A stretch of DNA of 64,000 bases from Brevibacterium album DSM 18261 (GCF_000426445.1 NZ_AUFJ01000009.1:124001-188000); one strand, 5' to 3'; positions 50,937 to 59,996 are shown, numbered from the stretch's first letter. Program-made: numbers and translations. The notes: generated from the sequence alone by a model not told the origin.

Positions 50937-51887
50937 TCATCGGGTTCCGGACTCCGACCGGGCGGCGGGCAGGGCGGTCATCTCCCGCTCCCCCGCCTGT
51001 TTGACGACGACGTACTCGACCGGCCCCTCCGCGGCCCGGCGCTCGGCCTGCTCGCGCCTGTGCGCATCGCGCAGCAGGGTGAACCAGATCGTGAGGGCGA
51101 AGCCGGCGAAGAAGATCCACTCGACGGCGTAGATCGCGGACTGGAGGTCGAAGCCACCGCCCTCCTGCCGCTCCAGGACCACCTGCTCCATGGGCGCCGA
51201 GTCCGGCGAGCCGACCGCGGCCGCGAAGTCCTCCGGGAAGAGGATGCCGGAGTACGAGTACACATCGAAGAGGTTGACGAGCTGCGCGGTCGAGACCGAG
51301 CGGACCTGTCCGGCGGGCAGGCCCGCGGCGGGTTCGGCACCTTCGACGGGCCCGAGCCGCGCAGTCATCTCCCGGCTCCCCTCGGGAGCGGGGGACGCCT
51401 CCGCCGAAGCGGCGTCCGGCACCCAGCCCCGCACCACCGGAACCGCGATCGGCTTGGGGCCTGCGGCACCGGCCTGCGGCTGGGCGCCGGCCTGCGCCTC
51501 GGCGGCGGGCTCTGCCTCCGCACTGCCCTCCGCGGGGGCGAGCTGGGCCTCCTCACCCAGGTGCGCGCCGTCCGGGGCGAACATCGTCACGACCCAGAAG
51601 CCGGACTCCCCCTCGTGCAGGCGCCCCTCGACCAGCACCTGCGCGTCCGGCAGGTACTCCCCTGTGAGGCTCACGCGCTGGTCGGAGAGGATGCCGGGCA
51701 TGGGGACCTGGGCGTCGAGGGTGTCCGTGAACGCGCGGACGGTGTCGACGTCCTGGGCGACGACCGCATCGTTCTTGTGCTGGGCCCGGTCCACCTGCCA
51801 TGCGGAGAGGCCCACGAAGCAGGCGGCGAGCGCCAGGACGAGGGCGAGGAAGCCGAGCCAGCGGGGCGTGAGGGCGAGGCGGAGCAC
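50937..51887 (-). CDS. SURF1 family cytochrome oxidase biogenesis protein
   Basis: 316 residues from GTG at 51887. One N-terminal helix (WLGFLALVLALAACFVGLSAWQVDRA) is followed by the SURF1 body: VSLTGEYLPDAQVLVEGR, GFWVVTMF, VPVVRGWVPD and a second helix AIYAVEWIFFAGFALTIWFTLLRD. SURF1 assists assembly of heme-copper cytochrome oxidase. An Ala/Glu/Gln-rich insertion of about 30 residues is in the loop. It lies between DUF3817 and guaB3 genes on the same strand, 5 bp after guaB3. Confidence 0.85.
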   Translation of the reverse strand: MLRLALTPRWLGFLALVLALAACFVGLSAWQVDRAQHKNDAVVAQDVDTVRAFTDTLDAQVPMPGILSDQRVSLTGEYLPDAQVLVEGRLHEGESGFWVVTMFAPDGAHLGEEAQLAPAEGSAEAEPAAEAQAGAQPQAGAAGPKPIAVPVVRGWVPDAASAEASPAPEGSREMTARLGPVEGAEPAAGLPAGQVRSVSTAQLVNLFDVYSYSGILFPEDFAAAVGSPDSAPMEQVVLERQEGGGFDLQSAIYAVEWIFFAGFALTIWFTLLRDAHRREQAERRAAEGPVEYVVVKQAGEREMTALPAARSESGTR

Positions 51888-51892
51888 GGAAC

Positions 51893-53023
51893 TCAGATCT
51901 CCGGCGGAGAGTCCGGTGTCACGACGACGTCCACGCGCTGGAACTCCTTGAGCTCGAGATAGCCGGCGGTGGACATGGCCCGGCGGAGGGCGCCGGTGAT
52001 GTTGACCTCGCCCAGTGCGGTGTGGCCGGGGCCGAACAGGAGCTGCTCGAGCGGACCCACGGAGCCCAGCTCCACCTTGCGGCCGCGGGGCAGCTGGCCG
52101 TGGTGGGCCTCCGCGCCCCAGTGGGAGCCGCGGCCGGGGGCCTCATCGGCGCGGGCGAGCGCGGCGCCGAGCATGACGGCGTCCGCGCCCATCGCGAAGG
52201 CGCGGACGATGGAGCCGGAGTGGCCGAGGCCGCCGTCGGCGATGACGTGGACGTAGCGGCCGCCGGACTCGTCCATGTAGTCGCGGCGGGCGGCGTGGAT
52301 GTCTGCGAGCGCGGTGGCCATCGGGACGTTGATGCCGAGCGTGCGCTGGGTTGTCGAGGACGCCCCACCGCCGAAGCCCACGAGCACGCCCGCCGCGCCC
52401 GAGCGCATGAGGTGGAGTGCCGGCGTGTACGAGGCGACTCCGCCGACGATCACCGGCACGTCCAGCTCGTAGATGAACTGCTTGAGGTTGAGCGGCTCCT
52501 CGGCACTGGAGACATGCTCGGCGGAGACGGTGGTGCCGCGGATGACGAAGAGGTCGCAGCCGGCCTCCACGACGGTGCGCCAGTGCTCCTGCGTGCGCGC
52601 CGGGGTGAGCGCTCCGGCGACGGTCACGCCCGATTCGCGGATCTCCTCGAGGCGCGCGGTGATGAGCTCCGGCCGGATGGGCGCGGCGTAGATCTCCTGC
52701 ATGCGGCGGGTGGCCGCGGCCGCGTCGAGGCTCGCGATCTCGTCGAGCAGGGGCTGGGGGTCCTCGTAGCGGGTCCAGAGCCCCTCGAGGTCGAGGACGC
52801 CGAGGCCGCCCAGCCGTCCCAGCTCGATCGCGGTCGCCGGCGACATGACCGAGTCCATGGGCGCTGCGATGAACGGCAGCTCGAAGCGGTAGGCGTCGAT
52901 CTGCCAGGACAGGTCGACGTCCCGGGGATCGCGCGTGCGGCGGGCAGGGACGATGGCGATGTCGTCGAGGGTGTACGCGCGGCGCCCGCGCTTGCCCCGG
53001 CCGATCTCAATCTCTTGGCTCAC
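51893..53023 (-). CDS. guaB3: GuaB3-type IMP dehydrogenase-related protein
   Basis: 376 residues from GTG at 53023. TIM-barrel of the IMPDH/GMP reductase family: AYTLDDIAIVPARRTRDPRDVDLSWQI opens it, then FIAAPMDSVMSPATAIELGRLGGLGVLDLEG. The GGRYVHVIADGGLGHSGSIVRAFAMGADAVMLG phosphate-binding part (in short: VHVIADGGLGHSG; GADAVMLGAAL) is complete, and CBS domains are absent, as in GuaB3. In the loop where IMPDH has its catalytic cysteine this protein reads GFGGGASSTTQRTLG, with no cysteine. The only Cys is elsewhere (EAGCDLFV). The reaction is therefore uncertain. It is 1.9 kb upstream of guaA on the same strand. Confidence 0.88.
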   Translation of the reverse strand: MSQEIEIGRGKRGRRAYTLDDIAIVPARRTRDPRDVDLSWQIDAYRFELPFIAAPMDSVMSPATAIELGRLGGLGVLDLEGLWTRYEDPQPLLDEIASLDAAAATRRMQEIYAAPIRPELITARLEEIRESGVTVAGALTPARTQEHWRTVVEAGCDLFVIRGTTVSAEHVSSAEEPLNLKQFIYELDVPVIVGGVASYTPALHLMRSGAAGVLVGFGGGASSTTQRTLGINVPMATALADIHAARRDYMDESGGRYVHVIADGGLGHSGSIVRAFAMGADAVMLGAALARADEAPGRGSHWGAEAHHGQLPRGRKVELGSVGPLEQLLFGPGHTALGEVNITGALRRAMSTAGYLELKEFQRVDVVVTPDSPPEI

Positions 53024-53349
53024 GCACCCCAGGGTACCGGGCCGTGTCCGGAAGGCATGTGAGCGGGCGGCATATGAGAAGGGGCGGCCGCATGCCGGAC
53101 CGGACGAGTGGCGAGGACGCCCTCGGCTTCCCGCATGCTTCCGCGGGTATGACGGATGTCTCAGCCGCCGGCCTTGCCGCAGCGGACGTCCCGGTCGCAT
53201 CCTGGATGTACGCGGACACCGACTCCTGCCCGACCGGACGGCTCCCCCAGCCGGTCGAGGCGATGGAGCCGCGTTCCAGGGCAGCAGCGCAGACGGGCAC
53301 CGCCCCACCTCCGGCGAAAGCGCCCTCCCCGCCGCGGAAAGGAGCTGTC

Positions 53350-53535
53350 ATGCTCTCCTCGATCCTTCTCTTCCTCCTGCTCGGCCAGCTGGCCTTCTGC
53401 TTCCTGGTCGGCCACCTCGCCTGCCCCCGGCACGACCGGATCGCCGTCAGGGAGATGACGCAGGACGACCTGACCTCCACCATCGTCCGCGGCTGGCACC
53501 GGCTCGGCAGCCTGCAGAGCCACCTCCGCGAGTGA
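53350..53535 (+). CDS. Small single-helix membrane protein
   Basis: 61 residues from ATG at 53350, supported by GGAAAGGAG just upstream. LLFLLLGQLAFCFLVGHLAC is a membrane helix, followed by a hydrophilic tail with QDDLTSTIVRGWHRLGSLQSHLRE (shown in part). No family recognised. A family B palindrome lies 45 bp after its stop. Confidence 0.5.
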   Translation: MLSSILLFLLLGQLAFCFLVGHLACPRHDRIAVREMTQDDLTSTIVRGWHRLGSLQSHLRE

Positions 53536-53580
53536 CACCCGCCCCTCCAGCCCCAGCCTCACGCCCAGTCCCACACCCAA

Positions 53581-53645
53581 CCGTCGAGTGAGCGGTTTCT
53601 GTCGGATTCACGGACTGATCCCGACAGGAAGTGCTCATTCGACGG
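53581..53645. repeat. Palindromic repeat, family B copy 2
   Basis: Outer arms CCGTCGAGTGAGC (53581-53593) and GCTCATTCGACGG (53633-53645) pair with one mismatch. The inner TTTCTGTCGG/CCGACAGGAA also pairs. It overlaps the last codons of the DUF559 gene: its right arm encodes Val-Glu-stop. It lies between two convergent genes. Confidence 0.75.
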
Positions 53646-54717
53646 GGCCTGGCCGAGGGAGCCGCAGCTTCTGCCTCACCCGGGCGATGAGTCGGACGCG
53701 ATCCGTGCGCGCTGTCACCTTCTCCACCGTCCACCCGCAGGCCTGGAGCGCATTCCATCTCTCCGCGTCGCGCGTGAACTGCACGGGGTCGAGCCTGTGG
53801 TGCTCCCCCTCGTACTCGAGTGCGACCCGCTCGCGCTCGTAGACCAGGTCCGGGGCGATCTCGCAGCCGAGCTCGGGCACCCAGATCGCCTTGTTCACCG
53901 CCGGCTCCGGCAGGCCCGCGCGGACGAGCGACAGCCGCAGCCGCGTCTCCTGGGGAGACTGCACACCGGGACGAGCTCGCACCATCGCAGCCCGGAGCGT
54001 TCTGATGCCCCTGATCCGGCCGGCGGCTTCGATCCGCTCACCGATCTCGGTCGCGTCCACAGGCGGTGTGCGCCACGGGCCCAGCAGTCCCTCCATCGCC
54101 TCGACCAGCTCGTCCTCATCGAGCATCGAGGCAAGGCCCACGAGGGTCTCCCACCAGGACACCAGGGTCACACCGAAAGCCTGCTGGGTCGTGGGGACGC
54201 GTGCGCTCCGGTGTGCCCGGATGCCTTCCCGCCGCAGAGGCCGGGCCAGGGGCACCTGCACGTGCAGGTGCGAACCCTGCCGCTGCAGGCGTGAGGGCAG
54301 CGGGATGCCGAGCAGTTCGGCGGCGGTCGCATGCGAGCCGAGGGCGTCCGGCCGGCACAGCTGCAGCGCCTCGAGGCGTTCGCGCAGCGAGAGCCAGCGC
54401 GCATCAGCCCATGCCGCCACCTCGCGCGGTCGCGTCACTGCCGGAAGGACGCGGGCTCCGCGGACGGGGCGACGGTTCTCCGCCGAACGCGCGAGGCTGT
54501 ATGCGGAAACGCCGGCGATGTCGGCTCCTGCAGGCCGCGCCACCAGGGGAACCGCCCGCACCTCCGTGCCCCGGCGCAGGTACAGGGGCAGAGGGTCCGC
54601 GAGGCGGACGTCATCATCGGGCGCACCTGCGCCGCAGGGCTCGACTGCGCCCTCAGGCACGCCTGCCCCCCTCGGACCTGCCCGTGCCGTGAAGCCCGAG
54701 TGCGTCCCAGTGCCCAT
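53635..54717 (-). CDS. DUF559-type endonuclease-like protein with AbiEi-like front part
   Basis: 360 residues from ATG at 54717, start uncertain. The front part resembles the regulatory domain of AbiEi-like actinobacterial proteins (LRRGTEVRAVPL..., RLEALQLCRPDALGSHATAAELLGIPLPSRL in part). The C-terminal DUF559 domain carries the Vsr/PD-(D/E)xK-like core: GCEIAPDLVYERERVALEYEGEHHR (key residues D..., E-E-G-E-H), then DAERWNALQACGWTVEKVTA. Such proteins are widespread, single-gene and of unknown role. Its 3' end is inside a palindromic repeat. Confidence 0.7.
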   Translation of the reverse strand: MGTGTHSGFTARAGPRGAGVPEGAVEPCGAGAPDDDVRLADPLPLYLRRGTEVRAVPLVARPAGADIAGVSAYSLARSAENRRPVRGARVLPAVTRPREVAAWADARWLSLRERLEALQLCRPDALGSHATAAELLGIPLPSRLQRQGSHLHVQVPLARPLRREGIRAHRSARVPTTQQAFGVTLVSWWETLVGLASMLDEDELVEAMEGLLGPWRTPPVDATEIGERIEAAGRIRGIRTLRAAMVRARPGVQSPQETRLRLSLVRAGLPEPAVNKAIWVPELGCEIAPDLVYERERVALEYEGEHHRLDPVQFTRDAERWNALQACGWTVEKVTARTDRVRLIARVRQKLRLPRPGPVE

Positions 54718-54956
54718 TCATGCCGATGCGAGTGCTGCCTGCCCGTGCGGCCCCGGGTCGGTGATCATCCATGAACCCAGAGTGCTCAGGGGAGGCTCCG
54801 GTCGGAACCGGCTGCTTCGATCTGTGGATGGGCATCCGCTGTCCACAGGGCGATCGTGCACACGGTCGGACGCTCCCAGCACCCTCCTGTGACGCACAGT
54901 GCTCGTGCCTGAACCACATCCCCCAACTGCCCCGCGTCCCCCCCCCACCACCGAAA
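54718..54956. other. Intergenic sequence between DUF559 gene and repeat
   Basis: About 240 bp with no supported gene. It includes a run of nine C bases (54938-54946), which may be a sequencing-sensitive homopolymer. The DUF559 promoter should lie here; no clear hexamers were seen. Confidence 0.4.
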
Positions 54957-55019
54957 CGCCCAGTGAGCACTTTCTGTCGGATTCAGGCAGCGAATCCGAC
55001 AGAAAGTGCTCACTGGGCG
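54957..55019. repeat. Palindromic repeat, family B copy 3 (perfect 28-bp arms)
   Basis: A left arm at 54957-54984 (CGCCCAGTGAGCACTTTCTG, then TCGGATTC) and an exact reverse complement at 54992-55019 flank a 7-base loop. It starts 6 bp after the tenA stop, so it is the likely tenA terminator. The core is shared with the copies at 45650 and 53581. Confidence 0.85.
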
Positions 55020-55025
55020 GATGGG

Positions 55026-55748
55026 TCAGACCGTCCAGTCCTCCAGGGCGCCCGCGCGAGCCCAGAAGTGGAGCTCGTACACCGTCGCGCGGCGGAAGGC
55101 CTCCTCCATGCGCGCTCGGATGTCCGGACCGGCCGCCGCTGCCAGCCGCTCGTAGACCGCCACGGCCTCCTCTGCGGCATGATCGAACTCCTCGGAGTCG
55201 TACATCTCGATCCATGCGGAGTAGGGGTTCGCAGCGGACCCTCCCACGTTCTCCGCCGCCTCGGATGCCCGCGCCGTCAGCACCTTGCCCATGTGCGCAT
55301 AGATCCAGAAGCACGGCAGAATCGCCGCGACCCCGACCTCGTAGGGCTCCGTCGCTGCCGCTGCCACCAGGTACGACGTGTACCCGAGCGTCGTGGGACC
55401 CGGCACCGCCGCACCGTCCGGAGCGAGCTCTGCCGCCAGCTCCGCGAATCGCGCGTCCGCCAGCAGATCGGCCTGCATCGCCTCCTCGTCCGCAATGGCA
55501 CCGGCGGCCGAGGAGCTCCAGAACCGCGCCTCCTCCCGGACCGGCGCCTTCGCCGCGAGCAGGCTCATCGCCCGTGCATAGCCCTCCAGGTAGATCCCGT
55601 CCTGGAGGATGTAGTTGACGAAGCTCCTCGGCTCCAGCGAGCCCGCGAGCAGCTCGCTCAGGAAGTCGAGGCCTTCGATCGCGGTGAGCGTCTCCCCCAC
55701 CGAGTCCCAGACCCGCTGCGAGTGCTCTCCTGCGTGGTACGTCCTCAT
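55026..55748 (-). CDS. tenA: TenA family thiaminase II (aminopyrimidine aminohydrolase)
   Basis: 240 residues from ATG at 55748. Salvages hydroxymethylpyrimidine from degraded thiamine. The active-site cysteine is C146 in AAILPCFWIYAHMG. FVNYILQDGIYLEGYARAM holds the conserved Asp (D50) and Tyr, and NPYSAWIEMYDSEEF the usual YxxWIxxY. The catalytic set of TenA_C proteins is complete. It is 138 bp after thiED on the same strand, so it belongs to the salvage operon. A perfect palindrome follows. Confidence 0.92.
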   Translation of the reverse strand: MRTYHAGEHSQRVWDSVGETLTAIEGLDFLSELLAGSLEPRSFVNYILQDGIYLEGYARAMSLLAAKAPVREEARFWSSSAAGAIADEEAMQADLLADARFAELAAELAPDGAAVPGPTTLGYTSYLVAAAATEPYEVGVAAILPCFWIYAHMGKVLTARASEAAENVGGSAANPYSAWIEMYDSEEFDHAAEEAVAVYERLAAAAGPDIRARMEEAFRRATVYELHFWARAGALEDWTV

Positions 55749-55886
55749 CGTGCGTCCTCTCTCGTCTGTGTGCCCGCGCGCTCTCCCTCGACGCACGGGC
55801 ACGTGCTGAACAGCGGATCTCGGTGCGCAGGCTCACGGCGTACGGCAGCGCCTTCATTGCGTCCGGCGGCATCGCGCGCGAACGGC

Positions 55887-57566
55887 TCAGCGCCGCGGCA
55901 GGTCCACGAGGTGGTCGACGGGCCCGTGCGCTCCCGCGGGATCGCGCATGAGCTGCCACCGCGCGCCCGAAGCCAGCGCCCGTGCCAGATAGTCGAGCCC
56001 GGCGCCCACGACGGCGGCGAGCTCCTCCGGTGCCCGCGGATCGCGCCCAGCCCGCACGCTCGCAGCCGCCTCGGCCGTGATCGCCGCCGAGAGCGTGCAC
56101 CCCGTGCCGTGCGTGTGCGCGGTCGCCACCTTCGGGTGGCGGAACTCGCGCAGGAGCACATCGCCGCGGCGCTCCCAGGCGCCGCGGGCGGCATCAGCCT
56201 GAGCGGCGGCGCCTCCCGCGGCATCACCACCGTCGGCTCCGGTCTCATCCGCCCGCACCGCGAGGACGTCGAGCAGCTCCTCACCGGACATGTGCCCGCC
56301 CTTGAGCAGCACCGCGCGCGAGCCGCGGCGCACCAGCTCCACCGCCTGCGCGCGCTGCTCCTCCGCATCCGCGGCCGGGGCGGTGTCCTCGCCCAGCAGG
56401 AGGGCGGCCTCGGGCAGATTGGGCGTGATGAGATCTGCGAGCGGAGTCAGCCGCGTGCGCACCGCATCCACGGCCTCCTCCTCCAGCAGCCTGTGACCGG
56501 AGGTCGCGACCATGACGGGGTCCACGGTCAGGAAGCCGAGGTCTCGCGTGGCGGCGGCATCGGCGGCGAGCTCCACGAGCTCACGCGAGCCGAGCATGCC
56601 GGTCTTGCTCGCGTCCACCGGCATATCGTCGAGGACCGCCGCGAACTGATCCGCGACGAAGTCCGCGTCGACCGGGTACACGCGGCTCACCCCGTGCGTG
56701 TTCTGCGCGACGAGCGCCGTCACGACGGTGGTCCCGTACGCACCGCGGGCGGTGAAGGCCTTGAGATCGGCCTGGATGCCGGCCCCGCCGGAGGGATCCG
56801 TCCCGGCGATCGACAGCGCAACGGGCGGGCGCTGGGGCAGGGCGGAGAGGTAGGCGGCGCGGATATCGGCCGCCGCCCGCCGCGGATCGGCCGCCCGGCA
56901 GATCGCCGAGACGACGCAGATGCCCAGCAGCGGAGCGCCCGCGAGCTCCGGTGCGCGCTCGGCCGTGATGCCGCCGATGCCCACCGCGGGCATTCCCATC
57001 TGCGCGGCCGTACCCGCGAGGTCGGCTATCCCCTCAGGCCCCAGGCCCGCGGGCGCGCCCTCCTTGGTGGTCGTGTCATAGGCGGGTCCGATCCCCAGCA
57101 GGTCCACGAGCGCCGCACCCGTGGCGCCATCGCGCAGGGCGGCCGCGGCGGAGAACTGCGCGGGCGTCCGCGCGGACAGGCCCACGAGCGGCTCAGGCCC
57201 GAGCACGCGACGGACCTCGGTCACCGGCTCATCCGTCTGGCCCACGTGGATGTGCACCTCGTGGCCCTCCTCGCGGAGGCGACGCACCACCTCGAGGCGG
57301 TCGTCCACGAACACCGCGATCGGGGCGCCTCCCGTCGACGCCTCGTGATCGGCCACGGCCGCAAGCACCTCGCGGGTCAGCTCCTCCACCTCTGCGTCCC
57401 CGGCCTCCTTGTCCCGCACCTGCACCACGCCGACTCCCCCGGCGAGCGCAGCGGCGACGGTCTGGGCGACGGTGCGGCCCGCGGATGCGCACTGCGCGGT
57501 GTCCGTGACGAGGTAGAGGGTCCAGTCGTACGGAGCCAGCCGCGGCGGAAGGACGGTGGTGCTCAT
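55887..57566 (-). CDS. thiED: ThiE-ThiD fusion: thiamine phosphate synthase and HMP-P kinase
   Basis: 559 residues. ThiE at 1-240: [48 protein letters not shown]. ThiD from about 248: [57 protein letters not shown], and [13 protein letters not shown] with the catalytic Gly-Cys loop. Kinase and synthase on one chain is known in some actinobacteria. The start ATG at 57566 overlaps the thiM stop (ATGA). It joins HMP pyrophosphate to thiazole phosphate from ThiM. Confidence 0.95.
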   Translation of the reverse strand: MSTTVLPPRLAPYDWTLYLVTDTAQCASAGRTVAQTVAAALAGGVGVVQVRDKEAGDAEVEELTREVLAAVADHEASTGGAPIAVFVDDRLEVVRRLREEGHEVHIHVGQTDEPVTEVRRVLGPEPLVGLSARTPAQFSAAAALRDGATGAALVDLLGIGPAYDTTTKEGAPAGLGPEGIADLAGTAAQMGMPAVGIGGITAERAPELAGAPLLGICVVSAICRAADPRRAAADIRAAYLSALPQRPPVALSIAGTDPSGGAGIQADLKAFTARGAYGTTVVTALVAQNTHGVSRVYPVDADFVADQFAAVLDDMPVDASKTGMLGSRELVELAADAAATRDLGFLTVDPVMVATSGHRLLEEEAVDAVRTRLTPLADLITPNLPEAALLLGEDTAPAADAEEQRAQAVELVRRGSRAVLLKGGHMSGEELLDVLAVRADETGADGGDAAGGAAAQADAARGAWERRGDVLLREFRHPKVATAHTHGTGCTLSAAITAEAAASVRAGRDPRAPEELAAVVGAGLDYLARALASGARWQLMRDPAGAHGPVDHLVDLPRR

Positions 57567-58726
57567 GCGGAGGGGGCCCTGTTCTGCGAGAGCGGAGCCT
57601 GCGGGAGCGGAGTGTGCGAGCCGAGGGGTGCAGGCGAGCCGGAGCCCGCCTCCCGCACCTCCGACAGCGGTGTGCGCCGGAGCCGGATGTCCGCTCCCGC
57701 GATGTCCTCCGCGCTCACCGCGTGCAGCGCATCGAGGAACTCCGTCTGGAAAGTGCCCGGACCGCCCGCGCGTGCGCCTGCCGCCGCGCCCGCCGCCGCG
57801 AAGTGCGCGTGAGCGGCGACGACCGCGTGGAAGCGGGCCCGCAGGAGGCCTGCGACTCCCGTGCCAGCGCCCGCCGGCGTCTCCCCCTCGAAGCCGCCCG
57901 CGCCCGAGGCGGACTCGCCGCGGTCAGCCGCCTGTGCCTCGGCGGCGGCCTCCTTTGCGGCGAGTTCCTCTGCAGCAGTCTCCTCTGTGACGGCGCCCAG
58001 GTATGCGGCGGTGAGCGCGCCCAGGGAGCAGCCGGTGCCCACGACGAGGGGCATGAGGCGATGGCCGCCCGCGATGCGCGCGATGAGCGCTTCCCCGTCC
58101 TGGACCGCCACGACCGCGTCCACCGGGCCCGAGACCGCGATGACGGCACCCGTGCGCGCGGCGAGCTCCGCGGCCGGGGCGAGGACGTCGTCCACCGTGT
58201 CGATCGACTCGATTCCCCGCCCGCCGGCGCCGGTGCCTGCCAGCCCGGCGATCTCGGAGGCGTTGCCGCGGATGGCGGTCGGCCCGGAGTCCGCGAGGCG
58301 GCGGATGTGCATGGAGCGGTGGTCGGCCGCGCCCAGGGAGACGGGGTCGAGCACCCAGGGCGTGCCGAGCGCGTTCGCGGTCCGGACGGCCGCATCGGCG
58401 GCGAGGAGCTGATGGCTGGTCGCGGTGCCGAAGTTCACGAGGACCCCGCCTGCGAGCGCGGCGAACTGCGCGGCGTCCGCCTCATGGTCGAGCATCGCGG
58501 GCGAGGCTCCTGCGGCCAGGAGCACGTTCGCGCTGAACTGCTGGACCACCGTGTTGGTGATGCACTGGACCAGGGGCACCGAGGCGCGGACCCGTTCGAG
58601 CGAGGCCGCGGCGAGCGCGGAACTCGATGCGGCGGCCGATTCGGCGGCCGCTGCGGTGGATCCAGCGCCCGCGGCCTGTGCCGCGGACTGCCCGGAGGAT
58701 GGATCTGAGACGTCGACGCCTGTCAT
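57563..58726 (-). CDS. thiM: Hydroxyethylthiazole kinase
   Basis: 387 residues from ATG at 58726. Phosphorylates the thiazole moiety. PLVQCITNTVVQQFSANVLLAAGASPAM opens the fold, then VLDPVSLGAADHR, IRGNASEIAGLAG, VSGPVDAVV, and LPLVVGTGCSLGALTAAYLG with the catalytic cysteine (LMPLVVGTGC). Ala-rich N-terminal (about 40 residues) and C-terminal (about 60) extensions are extra, and an Ala/Glu-rich insertion follows VTEETAAEE. First gene behind the TPP riboswitch. Confidence 0.94.
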   Translation of the reverse strand: MTGVDVSDPSSGQSAAQAAGAGSTAAAAESAAASSSALAAASLERVRASVPLVQCITNTVVQQFSANVLLAAGASPAMLDHEADAAQFAALAGGVLVNFGTATSHQLLAADAAVRTANALGTPWVLDPVSLGAADHRSMHIRRLADSGPTAIRGNASEIAGLAGTGAGGRGIESIDTVDDVLAPAAELAARTGAVIAVSGPVDAVVAVQDGEALIARIAGGHRLMPLVVGTGCSLGALTAAYLGAVTEETAAEELAAKEAAAEAQAADRGESASGAGGFEGETPAGAGTGVAGLLRARFHAVVAAHAHFAAAGAAAGARAGGPGTFQTEFLDALHAVSAEDIAGADIRLRRTPLSEVREAGSGSPAPLGSHTPLPQAPLSQNRAPSA

Positions 58727-58730
58727 GACG

Positions 58731-58866
58731 ATCCCTTCGCTAGTGCTGGCTAGATCAGGTTCGATGGGTGTGTTCTCAGCCCGTCCCCGCTGCGGGCCCG
58801 GCGCGGTCGGCCGGGCTGCCCTCTCCGCCTGCACGAGCCGGAGATGCGGGGGTGAGCACCCCATGT
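58731..58866 (-). ncRNA. TPP riboswitch (THI element)
   Basis: On the minus strand it begins with ACATGGGGTGC (near 58866), followed by a variable P3 arm. The hallmark cores GGGCTGAGA and ACCCATCGAACCTGATCTAG come next, and AGCACTAGCGAAGGGA ends it. The final AAGGGA lies only about seven bases from the thiM ATG at 58726, so it is the Shine-Dalgarno sequence. TPP binding would therefore hide the ribosome site and control translation of thiM-thiED. Confidence 0.92.
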
Positions 58867-58877
58867 CACTGCCCGCC

Positions 58878-58909
58878 ACTGTAGCCCGCGGGTCGGGGGC
58901 CCGTCACAC
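58878..58909 (-). promoter_or_regulatory. Putative promoter of the thiM operon
   Basis: TACAGT (58883-58878) lies about 10 bp before the riboswitch start. A weak GTGACG hexamer lies 18 bp upstream (58907-58902). Position fits; the -35 match is modest. Confidence 0.45.
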
Positions 58910-59066
58910 CGGGCCGTCGCGGCGAAGCGGTGGGCCGTCGCGGGTGCCGGGCGGGCGCGGGCACGCACGAGACCGATGCCGGCCGGCACCTCGGCGCCGC
59001 CTATCATCGAGGCAGTGCCAACGGCCCGCACGACCGGGCCCGAACGACGTGACCGGGAGGTCCCCC

Positions 59067-59882
59067 ATGCCAGAGGTCGGATTCGCGCGGCTGAACCCCC
59101 TCGAGGGCTCCTTCGCGGCCATGATGGAGCTCGAGATGATCGACGAGAACATCTACCGGGCCGGGTACGTGTTCGACGAGCCCTATGCCCTCTACGGCGG
59201 ACAGGTCGCGGCGCAGTCCCTCCGTGCGGCGGGGCTCACAGTGGAGGCGGAGCGGCGGCCGCATTCGCTGCACGGGTACTTCCTGCGGCCGGGCAACGCC
59301 TCCCAGCCCACCGTCTTCCAGGTGCACCGCGACCGCGACGGGCGCTCGTTCTCGGCCCGGCGCGTCGTGGCCCTCCAGGGCGGGAAGGTCATCTTCAACA
59401 TGGCCTGCTCGTTCGCCGCTCCCTTCGAGAGCCCGGAGCGCTCCGAGCCCATGCCCGTCGCCGAGGCGCCCATGGGCTCGGTCTCCCCCCTCCCCCGCAT
59501 GTTCGGGTTCGAGGCGCGGCTGACCGAGCAGGTGCATACGGCACCGGACTACCCGCTGCGGTTCTGGGCGCGGTGCACCGAGGACCTCGGCGATCCGGCC
59601 GAGGACCAGCTCCTGCACCTGTGCGCACTCACCTACCTGTCCGACATCTCCAGCGGAGTGGGCGCGTGGAACACGGAGGAGTTCCGCTCCGATTCGAGCC
59701 TCGACCACGCGCTGTGGTTCCACCAGGATGTCGACATGAACGCCTGGACGCTCATGGACCTGCATCCGGAGTCCGTCTCGCACGGCCGCGGCCTCTACCG
59801 CGGCAGGCTGGGCACGGAGGCCGGCGTCCAGGTCGCGACGATCGCGCAGGAGACCCTGTTCCGGCCTGTCCGCAGGGACTGA
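59067..59882 (+). CDS. tesB: Acyl-CoA thioesterase II
   Basis: 271 residues from ATG at 59067 with GGGAGG upstream. Double hot-dog fold of the TesB family: DEPYALYGGQVAAQSLRAAG, HSLHGYFLRPGNASQPTVFQV, DGRSFSARRVVALQ, then SDSSLDHALWFHQDVDMNAW with the catalytic Asp and VATIAQETLFR with the Gln. A TATCAT box at 59002-59007 may be its -10. It is convergent with the response regulator; the 113 bp between hold an imperfect direct repeat. Confidence 0.92.
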   Translation: MPEVGFARLNPLEGSFAAMMELEMIDENIYRAGYVFDEPYALYGGQVAAQSLRAAGLTVEAERRPHSLHGYFLRPGNASQPTVFQVHRDRDGRSFSARRVVALQGGKVIFNMACSFAAPFESPERSEPMPVAEAPMGSVSPLPRMFGFEARLTEQVHTAPDYPLRFWARCTEDLGDPAEDQLLHLCALTYLSDISSGVGAWNTEEFRSDSSLDHALWFHQDVDMNAWTLMDLHPESVSHGRGLYRGRLGTEAGVQVATIAQETLFRPVRRD

Positions 59883-59996
59883 GCCGGCGGACGGGCCGGA
59901 TCGCCGAGGCCGGGTCGGAACCGGCGCAGAGTCCCGGGCGCTGAGTCGGCAGACGGGCCGGGCCCGCGGGAAGGCCGGTTCAGCACCGGCGCTGGG

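Noticed and set aside
54938..54946. Run of nine C bases as a phase-variation tract
   Set aside because: It is not inside a gene or between promoter hexamers I could identify, so it more likely reflects base composition or sequencing difficulty.
45650..55019. Family B palindromes as a CRISPR array or integration site
   Set aside because: Copies are kilobases apart, not regularly spaced, and each sits at a gene end. No cas gene or integrase is near.
54771..57812. A 1013-codon rightward open frame
   Set aside because: It lies antisense to tenA and thiED, which have complete catalytic motifs. It has no recognisable domains.
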